Source of the DNA: Bacteroidota bacterium
Lineage (GTDB): Bacteria; Bacteroidota; Bacteroidia; Chitinophagales; Chitinophagaceae
Reading direction: 5' to 3'
NCBI GenBank assembly: GCA_018267725.1
Contig: JAFDXY010000020.1
Location: 109,831 to 173,830, forward strand
DNA length: 64,000 nt
A program made the position numbers and the translations under genes. A model generated the notes under the pieces. It did not search any database, had not been told where the DNA came from, and saw only the letters and a list, made by a program, of their open reading frames with translations. Each line of letters starts with the position of its first letter. Position 1 is the stretch's first letter. Below, one piece after another: positions 52,948-62,843 of the stretch.

Positions 52948-54086
52948 TAATTGTTGGCTATGTATATAACAATAACGGAATGGCAACTTGGTGTTTTGAA
53001 ACAGCTTATGCTTTGCATGAAGCAGGTTACAATGTAATGTTAGTGCATAGTTCTACAATTAAATTGCCTGAGACTTTACCGTTTAAAACTTTTGTGTTTG
53101 ATTTTGTAGGAAACTCAGAAATGAAGGGTTTACTTAAAAAAATAAAAACCTTTTTTGAAATTGTTTCATCATCATCAAACAAGTTTAGTTTTTTTATTCA
53201 AAATGAATTAGCAAAATTAAATATTCAACCCAAAGCATTTTTTTTAAATCAAAGCAATTTGGTAAGTGCAAATATTATTACTCCGCAATATGTGTGTGCA
53301 TGGGTTTATCCTTTCACCTTAAAACGATACATAACTTCTTCATTCACTCAAATGAACATAGGAGTAAAAAGTAAAGTATTGGCATTAACCACTGCAATTG
53401 GTTTTTATAGAAAAGATTTAAACGGGTTTAATAATGCAACCCATGTACTTGCCATAACAGAAGCAATGCATAAACAATTATTAAAAAAAAGAATTAAATC
53501 TTTTTTACTTCCGCCTTGTTGTGAAGTAGCAACTAATAATTTGAATAATGAAGAAATAGTTGCCAATAGAAAAATACGAATAGTTATTTCGACATTAGAT
53601 TTAGAAAGCAAAAGGAAAAATAGTATATGGTTGTTGCAATGTTTAAATAAAATAAGCACTCAAACTTTTGAAATTACTTTAATTGGTAAAACAGGAAATA
53701 TTATTAATGAACTGATTAAAAATTCTCCTCATACTTTTTATTGTAGCGGACAGTTAAACAGAAACGAAGCTTTACAACAAATGAAAACAGCAGATATTTT
53801 TTTGTTTGCATCTTTAAGTGATGATTGGGGTTATGTTATTGCCGAAGCAATGGCAAAAGGCTTGGCAGTATTGGTTCCTAATAATCATCCGTTTAATTTT
53901 ATTGTAGGAACAAACGATTATTGTTTTGAATTGAATAATGAAGATAGTTTTACAAATAAATTATTCCAATTAGTAAATGCAAGCAATCTTGCTAAAGCAA
54001 AACAATATAATTCAAACAGAGCTGAAACACTTTTTTCACGTAAGCAATTTGCTTATAATTTAAAACCACTTTTAGTTAATTTATAA
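52944..54086 (+). CDS. Family 4 glycosyltransferase
   Basis: 380 residues. VGYVYNNNGMATWCFETAYAL at the N-terminus; donor half with ADIFLFASLSDDWGYVIAEAMAKG. ATGA overlap with the acyltransferase; next gene follows without a gap. Confidence 0.85.
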   Translation: MIIVGYVYNNNGMATWCFETAYALHEAGYNVMLVHSSTIKLPETLPFKTFVFDFVGNSEMKGLLKKIKTFFEIVSSSSNKFSFFIQNELAKLNIQPKAFFLNQSNLVSANIITPQYVCAWVYPFTLKRYITSSFTQMNIGVKSKVLALTTAIGFYRKDLNGFNNATHVLAITEAMHKQLLKKRIKSFLLPPCCEVATNNLNNEEIVANRKIRIVISTLDLESKRKNSIWLLQCLNKISTQTFEITLIGKTGNIINELIKNSPHTFYCSGQLNRNEALQQMKTADIFLFASLSDDWGYVIAEAMAKGLAVLVPNNHPFNFIVGTNDYCFELNNEDSFTNKLFQLVNASNLAKAKQYNSNRAETLFSRKQFAYNLKPLLVNL

Positions 54087-54914
54087 ATGCTTTTTTCTGT
54101 AATTATACCTACTGCCAATCGTAATGAATTATTGACTAAATGTTTAGATTGTTTAAAGCAAAGTATTGAATTGTTTAATGAAGATGAAGTAGAAGTAATT
54201 GTAACAGATGATGGAAAAAATAATGAAGCAAAAGAATTTATTGCAAAAAATTATATATGGGTTAAATGGGTTGGAGGCCCTAAAAAAGGCCCCGCAGCCA
54301 ATAGAAATAATGGAGCAAAACATGCAAAAGGAGAATGGTTGATTTTTTTAGATGATGATTGTGAGCCAACTGAAACATGGATAATTTCTTTTGAAAAACA
54401 TATAAATAGTTATTCAATTTTAGAAGGTAAAACAATAGCTGACAGAGAAAGAAAAACATTAGCAGAAGAATCTCCAATTAATATTTCAGGTGGGCAATTA
54501 TGGTCTTGCAATTTTGCAATAAAAAAAACACTCTTTAATGAAATAGGCGGGTTTGATGAAAACTTTCCCTACGCTTCAATGGAAGATGTTGATTTTAGAA
54601 TAAGAATAGAAAAAAGAAAAATTAATTATCTCTTTGTACAAGACGCTGTTGTAATTCACCCTTGGCGAAAAATTGTAAATACAAAACGGTTTAAATTTTA
54701 TTTTAAATCATTACAATATTTTTTAACTAAATATCCCGAACAAAAAGAACAGCATAACATACCGCTGTATTTATATATTATATGTAAAAAATTTTTTACT
54801 GAAACATGTATGGCTGTTTTAAAATTAGATTTTAACGGAGCTTATTATTCTTTAATGAACAACTTGATAGATTTTTATTATTCCTTTAAAATTTTATCGT
54901 GGAAAGCAAATTAG
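54087..54914 (+). CDS. Family 2 glycosyltransferase
   Basis: 275 residues. FSVIIPTANRNELLTKCLDC, VIVTDDGKNNEAK, GPAANRNNGAKHAKGEW and LDDDCEPTE (DDD metal site), then GGFDENFPYASMEDVDFRIR with the acceptor-binding ED. All GT2 elements present. Confidence 0.92.
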   Translation: MLFSVIIPTANRNELLTKCLDCLKQSIELFNEDEVEVIVTDDGKNNEAKEFIAKNYIWVKWVGGPKKGPAANRNNGAKHAKGEWLIFLDDDCEPTETWIISFEKHINSYSILEGKTIADRERKTLAEESPINISGGQLWSCNFAIKKTLFNEIGGFDENFPYASMEDVDFRIRIEKRKINYLFVQDAVVIHPWRKIVNTKRFKFYFKSLQYFLTKYPEQKEQHNIPLYLYIICKKFFTETCMAVLKLDFNGAYYSLMNNLIDFYYSFKILSWKAN

Positions 54915-55735
54915 TTTCAATTGTAATGCCCACTTATAATCGACCTAATTATTTAATTGAATCTGTACAATCGGTTTTGAATCAAACATACTCAAACTTT
55001 GAATTAATTATTTGTGATGATAATTCAACTATCTGTAACATACAAGCATTATTGCCCAATGACAAAAGAATAATTTATATAAAAAATGAGAACAATATTG
55101 GGCAGGCAAAAAATGTTATTAACGGGATTAAAATAGCAAATGGAAAGTTTTTGTGCATTTTTCATGATGATGATATAATGTCATCTAACTATTTAGAGTT
55201 GTTTGTAAACTGTTTTAATAACAATGAAAAAGTTGATTTTGTTTTTTCAGATCATTATTTAACCAATGAAGACGGAACAATTAATGCAGAACTTTCTAAA
55301 ACAAGCAGTATAACTTATAAAAGAGCAGAAAAACAAAACGGCATCATTAAAGATGTATTTAAAGAAGCTGTTTATTTTCAATCCATTCCATTAATTTCTT
55401 TAATGTGGAAAAAAGAAAAATATTTTATCCCGCAGAAAAGTGAAAACACAGGACCTGCTATAGATTTATGGCTTAGATTTTTATTGTATAAAAATAAATT
55501 GTCAGGCTTTTATTTATCAGAAATATTAAATTATTATAGACAACATGTTTCTTCTCAAACATCTGCAGGTAATGGCAATTATATGTTAAATTGCTTAGCA
55601 ACTACTTATAAAAAAATGTTATCAAAAGATTTGTTTTTCAGGTATTGGTTTATCGTTTTCAAAAGATATTTTTTATATAAAACCTTGTTGCTGAAACAGA
55701 GTATAAAACATAATTACAATTATTTCAATGATTAA
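54899..55735 (+). CDS. Family 2 glycosyltransferase, GTG start
   Basis: 278 residues, start GTG at 54899 (overlap of 16 with the previous stop). LVSIVMPTYNRPNYLIESV, ICDDNSTICN, NIGQAKNVINGIK and FHDDDIMSS (metal site). Typical GT-A enzyme. Confidence 0.9.
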   Translation: MESKLVSIVMPTYNRPNYLIESVQSVLNQTYSNFELIICDDNSTICNIQALLPNDKRIIYIKNENNIGQAKNVINGIKIANGKFLCIFHDDDIMSSNYLELFVNCFNNNEKVDFVFSDHYLTNEDGTINAELSKTSSITYKRAEKQNGIIKDVFKEAVYFQSIPLISLMWKKEKYFIPQKSENTGPAIDLWLRFLLYKNKLSGFYLSEILNYYRQHVSSQTSAGNGNYMLNCLATTYKKMLSKDLFFRYWFIVFKRYFLYKTLLLKQSIKHNYNYFND

Positions 55736-56612
55736 CTCAATAAGAAAATTTTTACGCAATTTTATTTTCTTCAGAAAATTAGTTGCGTACACATTGGTGC
55801 CGTCTGGTTTTTTTGATAATTATTTCCGAAATTATCAACCAGATGATGGTTGGAAAATACGCAACGCAATTGTATTAGAAAGTACTGATAATAATAAAAT
55901 CCCTCGTACAGAAAAAGCAGGTACTATAAAAAACGGTAAGCAATATTTGCATAATGATATTAGAATAAATTTAGGAAGTTATTATGGGCCTGAAGTAACA
56001 AGATTGTTGATAGACAATAAAGGTGTTCATGAACCTCAAGAAGAATATGTTTTTATACAAGTATTAAAAGAATTACCTGCAAAAGCTACAATGATTGAGA
56101 TGGGAGCTTTTTGGGGCTTTTATTCTATGTGGTTTAATAAAGAAATAAAGCAAGCAATTAATTATTTAATAGAGCCCGATGCGTTTAATATTGTAAGTGG
56201 AAAAAAGAATTTTAAACTAAATAAAATGCAAGGCAATTTTTCTCAATATTTTGTTGGCGATAAAAGCAATAACAAACAAGGAGAAGTGCCAACTATTTGT
56301 GTGGATGATTTTGTTGAACAAAATAAAATTGACTTTATTGATTTGTTGCACAGCGATATACAAGGCTTTGAGTTTGATATGCTTCATGGTGCAGCAAAAA
56401 CATTTTCGCAAAACAAAATTGGTTTCATCTTTATATCAACACACAGTAATCAAGTGCATAATCAATGCCTTCAATTTTTAAAAGAAAAAAACTTTAAAAT
56501 TGTTGCCAATGCAAATTTGGATGAAAGTTTTTCGTTAGATGGATTGATTGTAGGCAAAGCACCTACTTATAATTACGGACCCGATATTGTACAAATTTCT
56601 TTAAGAAAATAA
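55728..56612 (+). CDS. FkbM-family methyltransferase
   Basis: 294 residues. Motif I MIEMGAFWGFYSMWF and the FkbM hallmark IDLLHSDIQGFEFDMLHGA, followed by FIFISTHS. These enzymes often O-methylate sugars in glycans. Overlaps the preceding glycosyltransferase by 8 bases. Confidence 0.88.
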   Translation: MINSIRKFLRNFIFFRKLVAYTLVPSGFFDNYFRNYQPDDGWKIRNAIVLESTDNNKIPRTEKAGTIKNGKQYLHNDIRINLGSYYGPEVTRLLIDNKGVHEPQEEYVFIQVLKELPAKATMIEMGAFWGFYSMWFNKEIKQAINYLIEPDAFNIVSGKKNFKLNKMQGNFSQYFVGDKSNNKQGEVPTICVDDFVEQNKIDFIDLLHSDIQGFEFDMLHGAAKTFSQNKIGFIFISTHSNQVHNQCLQFLKEKNFKIVANANLDESFSLDGLIVGKAPTYNYGPDIVQISLRK

Positions 56613-57821
56613 ATGCACGTTCTTTCTATAATTTGTGATGATAACTGGATGCCTGATAATTTCTCTGAAGGATGGAGAAGATGCGGAGCAACAGTAACCG
56701 AATTTTTATATGATAAAAATATTGGCAGAGGAAGTTATGATGCAGCATCTTATAAAAATGTTGAGAGAATAAATAATACAATTTTATTGCTTGCAAATGA
56801 ATTGCATCAACAAAATAAATTGACACTCATATTCATGTCAATTTATGATGATTATTTGTTGGAAGGTACTTTAATAAAACTAAGAAAACTAAATGTGCCG
56901 TTGGTTAATTATCATCCCGATATGGTTGTGCAATGGTACAGAATGTTAAAAACGGGAAAATATTTTGATTATATAGGTTGTGCTCAAAAAACACATTTGC
57001 AAGTGTATGAAAAGAAAAAATTTAAAGCACAATATTTGCCTTTTGCATCAAACCCTTCAACTCAAAAAATAAATATTGGTAATATAAATTTTAATGGAGC
57101 AACGTTTATGGGTGCACCACTTGGTTATAGACCTTGGGTTTTATCGCATTTATATTTTAATAATATCCCATTAAGAATTTTTGGACATCATTGGGATTGG
57201 GTTACAAGAAAATCAGTTACAACACAAACACAAGAAATTCAAATACAAACAAGTGGTATTAATTTAGGTTTTTTAAAATTGAGTGATAAAAATATTCATG
57301 ATATAAAAACTTACTTGCCCATTCGTTTAAAAGAAGAAGGTATTGCATTTTTAAATGAACAATATTATAAATGGAAAGAAAAATTATTTCCTACACATAT
57401 TGATGGTGATGAGTTTTATGGAAACATTCCTCAATCTGTAATTCATGGTCAGTATAAAAAAGAAGACTTTGTAACGTTAGTTAGCGAGTCTGCAATTAAT
57501 ATTGGCTTTACGCATTTAAGTGGAAATTATAATTCAAAATTTGAAACAAAACAAGTAAGACTAAGAGAATTTGAAGTACCATTAGCAAGTGGTTTTTATA
57601 TTACACAATATTGTAATGAATTAGCAAACTTGTATGTTGAAGGGAAACATATTGAAACATGGAAAAGCAGAGAAGAATTGTTAGAAAAAACAAAGTACTA
57701 CTTAAATAATAATGCAGAGCGAAATGCAATTGCCAAACAAGGCTATGCGTATGCATTGGAAAACCATACTTGGGAAAAAAGATTCAATCACATTCTTAAT
57801 GAACTAAAAATTAAGCAATGA
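56613..57821 (+). CDS. CgeB-like glycosyltransferase
   Basis: 402 residues, GT-B type of the CgeB/YkvP group (Glyco_trans_1_2). LVNYHPDMVVQWYRML, FDYIGCAQKTHL, YLPFASNP, and the C-terminal KQVRLREFEVPLASGFYIT with the late trailing KQGYAYALENHTWEKRF fit this group well. Confidence 0.85.
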   Translation: MHVLSIICDDNWMPDNFSEGWRRCGATVTEFLYDKNIGRGSYDAASYKNVERINNTILLLANELHQQNKLTLIFMSIYDDYLLEGTLIKLRKLNVPLVNYHPDMVVQWYRMLKTGKYFDYIGCAQKTHLQVYEKKKFKAQYLPFASNPSTQKINIGNINFNGATFMGAPLGYRPWVLSHLYFNNIPLRIFGHHWDWVTRKSVTTQTQEIQIQTSGINLGFLKLSDKNIHDIKTYLPIRLKEEGIAFLNEQYYKWKEKLFPTHIDGDEFYGNIPQSVIHGQYKKEDFVTLVSESAINIGFTHLSGNYNSKFETKQVRLREFEVPLASGFYITQYCNELANLYVEGKHIETWKSREELLEKTKYYLNNNAERNAIAKQGYAYALENHTWEKRFNHILNELKIKQ

Positions 57822-58792
57822 TTGTGCAAATAGTTCCCGGCTATGGTAAAGAAGAAAATGCATTGTATGATTATGCTTCAACTTTAGCAGAAGAGTTAAA
57901 TAAAAGGAATATTGAAACTACTTTTTCAATAAATAATATTTCTAATAAAACAAAAGTGTTGTTGCATTATTCTAATTACGGGTTTAATAAAAACGGAGTT
58001 CCTAAACAATTGCTTCAACAAATAAAAAATTGGATAGAAGAAAAGCATATTGAACTGTTTACTTTTTTTCATGAATTGTATCCACCTAAAGGACGGCCTT
58101 GGCAAAAAAGTTTTTGGCTTCAACAAAATCAAAAAAATATTTATCAAAAAATCTTACAACTTACAAATATTGCTTTTTGTAGCAACGAAATTGTGTTTAA
58201 TCAAATAAAAAAAGAAAACCCTTCTTATTCAAACACCTTGCTAAATATTGGATTATTTTCTAATATTCCGGTAATAGAAAAAAATATTTTAGTAGATAAT
58301 AGAAACAATAAAGCTGTTGTATTTGGAACTTTTGGAAGAAGAAAAGAAGTTTTTGAAAATATATTATTTACCAAAGTTTGCTCTCTTTTAAACATTAATG
58401 AAATTATTGAAATTGGCGAAGGCAATACTGCAAATGCAAAATCAAACACTTTGCTAAATATTAAATATTTAGGAAGGTTACCTTCAAACAAAGTTGCCAA
58501 CTATCTGCGTGAAAATAAATTTGCTTTTATTGCTTATCCACAGCATTTATTTGCAAAGTCGGGCATATTTGCAGCGTATGCAGGCAATGGTAATTGCATT
58601 ATAAATTTTTATAATAATAAACTTTCCACTGTTGATGGTTTAATTGAAACTACACATTTTATAAATGCACAAACATTATTGTTAGGGAATAATTTTTTTC
58701 AAAATAAGCTAAGCGAAAACGCTTTTAATTGGTATCATAAACACAATGTTGTATTTGCAGTGGATACAATTTTAAAAGCAATGCATAATTAA
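57818..58792 (+). CDS. Putative glycosyltransferase, uncertain family
   Basis: 324 residues. N-terminal QIVPGYGKEENALYDYASTLAEEL resembles GT-B acceptor domains; the C-terminal IKYLGRLPSNKVANYL and YPQHLFAKSGIFAAYA look GT4-like but lack the canonical Glu motif. Position between two transferases (ATGA overlap upstream, gap-free downstream) supports the call. It could instead be a non-catalytic partner. Confidence 0.65.
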   Translation: MIVQIVPGYGKEENALYDYASTLAEELNKRNIETTFSINNISNKTKVLLHYSNYGFNKNGVPKQLLQQIKNWIEEKHIELFTFFHELYPPKGRPWQKSFWLQQNQKNIYQKILQLTNIAFCSNEIVFNQIKKENPSYSNTLLNIGLFSNIPVIEKNILVDNRNNKAVVFGTFGRRKEVFENILFTKVCSLLNINEIIEIGEGNTANAKSNTLLNIKYLGRLPSNKVANYLRENKFAFIAYPQHLFAKSGIFAAYAGNGNCIINFYNNKLSTVDGLIETTHFINAQTLLLGNNFFQNKLSENAFNWYHKHNVVFAVDTILKAMHN

Positions 58793-59659
58793 ATGAAAGT
58801 TTCTTTAGTTATACCAAATTATAATACTTGGCATTTAGTTGAAAGAAATATAAACAGTGTATTGCATTTTGATGATAATTTAATTGATGAAATAATTGTT
58901 GTAGATGATTATTCTCCAACAGAAAATTATATTAATTTTTCTAATAAGGTAAAAATTATTCGTAATGAACAAAACTTGCTTTATACAAAAACAGTAAACA
59001 TTGGTTTAAAACATGCAAGTGGAGATATAATTTTATTATTAGATTCAGATGCTTATTTTATTATGCCTTTAATTGAAAAAATTATTCAATTATTCTCAAA
59101 CAATAAAAGTTTAGGTTGCATTGGTTTTAAAACTGTAGATGAGAGTGGAAATGATACAGGTAATGTTTTACCCGAACCATCTATATTAAGTTTTATTGCA
59201 GGGCAACAACTACATAAACTACTTCGTAACTACAATATTTTTCAATCAAAAAAATTATTACCTTTTTCTTGTGCAGTTGCGTTTAAGAAAAACTGTTTGC
59301 AAGAAATGAATTATTTAGATGAGCAATTCCCTTACTTAGAAGCAGACCACGATATAAGTATGCGAATACATCGCTCATCACATTGGCAATTACAATATGT
59401 GCCTGAATTAATGGTTTATCATAAAGGTGGTAGTTCTATTGCAAAAAATTATAAAAGAGTGTTACAATTTTATGAAAGCAGATGGCTGCTTATGAAAAAG
59501 CATAATAAATTAGGCTCTGCATTTATAGCTAAATGGTTAACTTATATAAGGTTTAGCATAGAAACCTTAGTATTGCAATTTCAATCTTTATACAAAAATG
59601 TTGATGATAAAATTGAAGGGAGAAAAAAATTAAAACAACTAATTAAAAATTTAAAATAA
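58793..59659 (+). CDS. Family 2 glycosyltransferase
   Basis: 288 residues. VSLVIPNYNTWHLVERNI, IIVVDDYSPTEN, LLLDSDAYF (DSD metal site), and LDEQFPYLEADHDISMRIH near the C-terminus. A terminal positively charged helix follows. Shares TAATG with the next gene. Confidence 0.9.
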   Translation: MKVSLVIPNYNTWHLVERNINSVLHFDDNLIDEIIVVDDYSPTENYINFSNKVKIIRNEQNLLYTKTVNIGLKHASGDIILLLDSDAYFIMPLIEKIIQLFSNNKSLGCIGFKTVDESGNDTGNVLPEPSILSFIAGQQLHKLLRNYNIFQSKKLLPFSCAVAFKKNCLQEMNYLDEQFPYLEADHDISMRIHRSSHWQLQYVPELMVYHKGGSSIAKNYKRVLQFYESRWLLMKKHNKLGSAFIAKWLTYIRFSIETLVLQFQSLYKNVDDKIEGRKKLKQLIKNLK

Positions 59660-60393
59660 TGAGTGGTTTGGGTACCGATAATAGTAAAATAAAAGAACGG
59701 TTAAAAGACATTGCGAAAACAATACTCTTTTATTTTTCAAGTAAAAAACGAGAGCATCGAAGGTTGTTAAATAGCAATGTTACAGATGAAGAAAGAGTAA
59801 AACTTTGTCAAACCACTTTAGGTATCCATCAAAGCTATTTTGAAATTATAAGTTTTATAAAATTTATCCGTTCAAATAACATACAACCAGAAATAATATG
59901 CGAAATAGGAACTGCTAACGCAGGAACAACGCTTTTTTTAGCTAGCTCTTTTCCTTCTGTAAAAAAGATAATTTGTATTGATTTGTATGTGAAAAATAAA
60001 GCAAGGCTTAATTATTATTTACCAAATAAAGAGATTTCATATATAGAAGCAAGTTCTTTTAATGATGAAACATTAAAAAAAGTGGCTTCTATTTTAAATA
60101 ATAAGAAAATAGATCTTTTGTTTATTGATGGAGATCATAGTTATGAAGGTGTTAAGAAAGATTTTTACAACTACTTCCCTCTTACACATTCATCTACTGC
60201 AATTGGTTTTCATGATATTGAAACAGATTATCTTACAAAATATAATAGAAACACTGGTAAATGGTCAGGAGAAGTACCTTTATTTTGGCAGCAATTAAAA
60301 CATAATTTAAAATCTTACAAAGAGTTTATTGAATTTGAAAATCAAGATGGGCAAGGAATTGGGGCATTCATTCAATCAAGTTTTCAAGAATAA
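59659..60393 (+). CDS. CmcI-like class I methyltransferase
   Basis: 244 residues. ICEIGTANAGTTLFL (motif I), IDLYVKN, and LLFIDGDHSYEGVKKDF, the IDGDHxYExVxxD signature of Methyltransf_24/CmcI proteins with the catalytic/metal Asp. Likely modifies a polysaccharide component. Confidence 0.84.
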   Translation: MSGLGTDNSKIKERLKDIAKTILFYFSSKKREHRRLLNSNVTDEERVKLCQTTLGIHQSYFEIISFIKFIRSNNIQPEIICEIGTANAGTTLFLASSFPSVKKIICIDLYVKNKARLNYYLPNKEISYIEASSFNDETLKKVASILNNKKIDLLFIDGDHSYEGVKKDFYNYFPLTHSSTAIGFHDIETDYLTKYNRNTGKWSGEVPLFWQQLKHNLKSYKEFIEFENQDGQGIGAFIQSSFQE

Positions 60394-60396
60394 TTA

Positions 60397-61716
60397 ATGC
60401 AGAAGCTACAAGTAAAAGCAAACAAAAAAACATTAGTTTATTTAATAATATTTGTTTACACAGCATTAAACGGCATTTTGCGTAAATGGGTATTTATAAA
60501 TAATTATGCTGTTGGTAATGTTTTATTCTTTGCTCAATTATTAAGTCCGTATTTTTTTATATTGGTAGATAGTGAAGGAGCTAAAAAAATATTTAACTCA
60601 AAATGGGTAGGGGCATTTTTCTTTGTTTTATTAATTGAAGCCTTTAACCCTTTACAACTTACCATTATACATGGGTTAATTGGTTTCCTTTTACATTTTG
60701 GTTTTTGGTTTGCTGCATTATATTATGTAGAAAACAGAGATTTAATTGAACTGGAAAAAATGGTTGGTATTTTTGTAATTATTGCATTTACAGAAATAAT
60801 ATTATCATTTATGCAATATAGTTTGCCTAAAGATAATTTTTTAAATAGGTATGCAGAAGAAAGAAATGTGGGTGGTATTATTGCTGAAGTTGGGGAATCT
60901 GTAAGAGTTACAGGAACTTTTTCTTACATAAGCGGATTCAGTGCTTATTTAATTTTCCACGCTTATTTTGTTTGGGCATCTGTTAAACTTCAATACAGAC
61001 CATACATAACACTTACTTTAATGATTGGCGGATTAATTTGTGGTTTTATGAATGGCTCAAGAGGTGCAACAATGGTTTATGAATTAATTATGGGATTTTT
61101 TATTGTATTTGAAGCAAGAAAATCTAATATAGGAAGTTTCTTAGGAAAGCTTATTATACCCGGTGTTGTGCTTACATTAATTATTTTAGCCAGAGGGCAA
61201 TTAGGTATTGAAAGTAATGTAACTACGGCTTATGCAAACTATGATCAACGGTTACAATCAGGTATTGAATCGGGAGAACAAAAAAGTAGAATGTTTCATG
61301 ATTTTTATGCTCTTGCAAACTTTCGCGGTAATTATCCCTTTTTTGGTGTAGGCATTGGTGCTACTTATCAAGGTAACAACGCATTGTTTGGTAAATCTCC
61401 TTATGTAGAAGAATATGGTTTTATTGAATCGGAATTAGAGCGTTACGTTTTAGAAGGAGGTTTTCTACTTTTGTTTTTTAGAATAGCAATAACAATTTAT
61501 TTCTGTAGTAAATTAGTAGTTCCATTTTTAGCCAAATGGTTAATTGGTGGGTTACTGTTTATGACTCCTATTGTATTCAACAGTTACAACGCAATCTTCT
61601 CATTTATTGGCATTACTATTTTAGATCAAGTATATCTTAGAGAACAAATATCAAGAAGAACACGATTAGATAAACAACGTGAACTATCTTTTAAACTAAA
61701 AAAATCTTCTGCTTGA
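60397..61716 (+). CDS. O-antigen polymerase/ligase-like membrane protein
   Basis: 439 residues with about 11 predicted helices and a periplasmic loop (about 265-335) carrying RLQSGIESGEQKSRMFHD and the ligase/polymerase-like FGVGIGATYQG. This is the shape of Wzy/WaaL proteins, but sequence does not separate the two. An ABC export pathway does not normally need Wzy, so a ligase role is possible. Four bases after the previous stop. Confidence 0.8.
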   Translation: MQKLQVKANKKTLVYLIIFVYTALNGILRKWVFINNYAVGNVLFFAQLLSPYFFILVDSEGAKKIFNSKWVGAFFFVLLIEAFNPLQLTIIHGLIGFLLHFGFWFAALYYVENRDLIELEKMVGIFVIIAFTEIILSFMQYSLPKDNFLNRYAEERNVGGIIAEVGESVRVTGTFSYISGFSAYLIFHAYFVWASVKLQYRPYITLTLMIGGLICGFMNGSRGATMVYELIMGFFIVFEARKSNIGSFLGKLIIPGVVLTLIILARGQLGIESNVTTAYANYDQRLQSGIESGEQKSRMFHDFYALANFRGNYPFFGVGIGATYQGNNALFGKSPYVEEYGFIESELERYVLEGGFLLLFFRIAITIYFCSKLVVPFLAKWLIGGLLFMTPIVFNSYNAIFSFIGITILDQVYLREQISRRTRLDKQRELSFKLKKSSA

Positions 61717-62843
61717 ATTTATTGTATATAGGAGAAAAACCTATACAAAATACAAAGCCTTATAAATTACTTAATACTGTAAAAAATCTTTCTTACAAAG
61801 TAGTTTATACGGGTACTGTTTCTAATATTAATAAATATAATAACGAGCGTATTAATCAAGCTGCATTTAACCATAATTTATTTGAAGGCTATAATTATAT
61901 TAATGCAAACGGAAACGAAAATACTGTATTGAATGAAATAAAGGAATGTGATGTGATGGTGGTTTATGGGCATTACGATAAAATTTTTAAGAAAGCATTA
62001 TTAAGAGGAAAATTATTAGGTAAGAAAATTATTTTAACTACCGATGCTACAACCATTTTAGGAAGTTATGAAAGCGGTGGATGGAAAATAAAATTTAAAC
62101 CCTTATTCTTAAAATTATTGTATAACGTTTTTGCAAATGCAGTATTTGTTCCTTCAACAGTATCAAAAAAATTTTTACAATCTGTTGGTGTTAAAGAATC
62201 TAAAATTGTTACAACACCTTATGTGGTTGACGAAGATTATCTTCAAACCAGTCTTCAAAAACAAAATAATATTAGAGAAAAACACAATATTAATTCTACT
62301 ACAATAGTTTTTGTTTTTTGTGCAAAATTTTTAGAACGTAAAAAACCTTTAGACGCAATTGAAGCGTTCTCAAAAATTAATAATAGTAATGCAGTTTTAA
62401 TAATGATAGGAGATGGACCTTTAAAAGAAACAATACAAAATAAAATTGCTACATTAAATATTTCACATAAAGTAATTATGCCGGGTATAGTTACCTATTC
62501 CGATTTGCCTTTGTATTATGCAGCTTCAAATGTGTTGCTCTTCACTTCAAGCCATGAACCTTACGGATTACCTGTTAATGAAGCAATGCTTTGTGGAATA
62601 CCTGCTATTGTAAGTGATAGTATTGGTGCAAGATTAGATTTAGTGAAAAATGGAGAAACTGGTTTTACTTACACAACAGGAAATGTTGATGAACTTGCTT
62701 CATTCATGCAACAAGTAATTGATAAACCAGAATTTTTTAAGCAAATGGGTAATAATGCTAAACAACAAATGAAAAAATGGAGCAGCGAAGTGAATGTAGA
62801 AAATCAATTAAATTTTTTTAAACAAAAAGGTTGGTTGAAATGA
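61713..62843 (+). CDS. Family 4 glycosyltransferase, TTG start
   Basis: 376 residues. Start TTG at 61713 overlaps the previous TGA (TTGA). LLYIGEKPIQNTK at the N-terminus, FCAKFLERKKPLDAIEAFSK, MIGDGPLKETIQNKI, and SSHEPYGLPVNEAMLCGIPAIV: all GT4 donor-site elements. Confidence 0.9.
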   Translation: MNLLYIGEKPIQNTKPYKLLNTVKNLSYKVVYTGTVSNINKYNNERINQAAFNHNLFEGYNYINANGNENTVLNEIKECDVMVVYGHYDKIFKKALLRGKLLGKKIILTTDATTILGSYESGGWKIKFKPLFLKLLYNVFANAVFVPSTVSKKFLQSVGVKESKIVTTPYVVDEDYLQTSLQKQNNIREKHNINSTTIVFVFCAKFLERKKPLDAIEAFSKINNSNAVLIMIGDGPLKETIQNKIATLNISHKVIMPGIVTYSDLPLYYAASNVLLFTSSHEPYGLPVNEAMLCGIPAIVSDSIGARLDLVKNGETGFTYTTGNVDELASFMQQVIDKPEFFKQMGNNAKQQMKKWSSEVNVENQLNFFKQKGWLK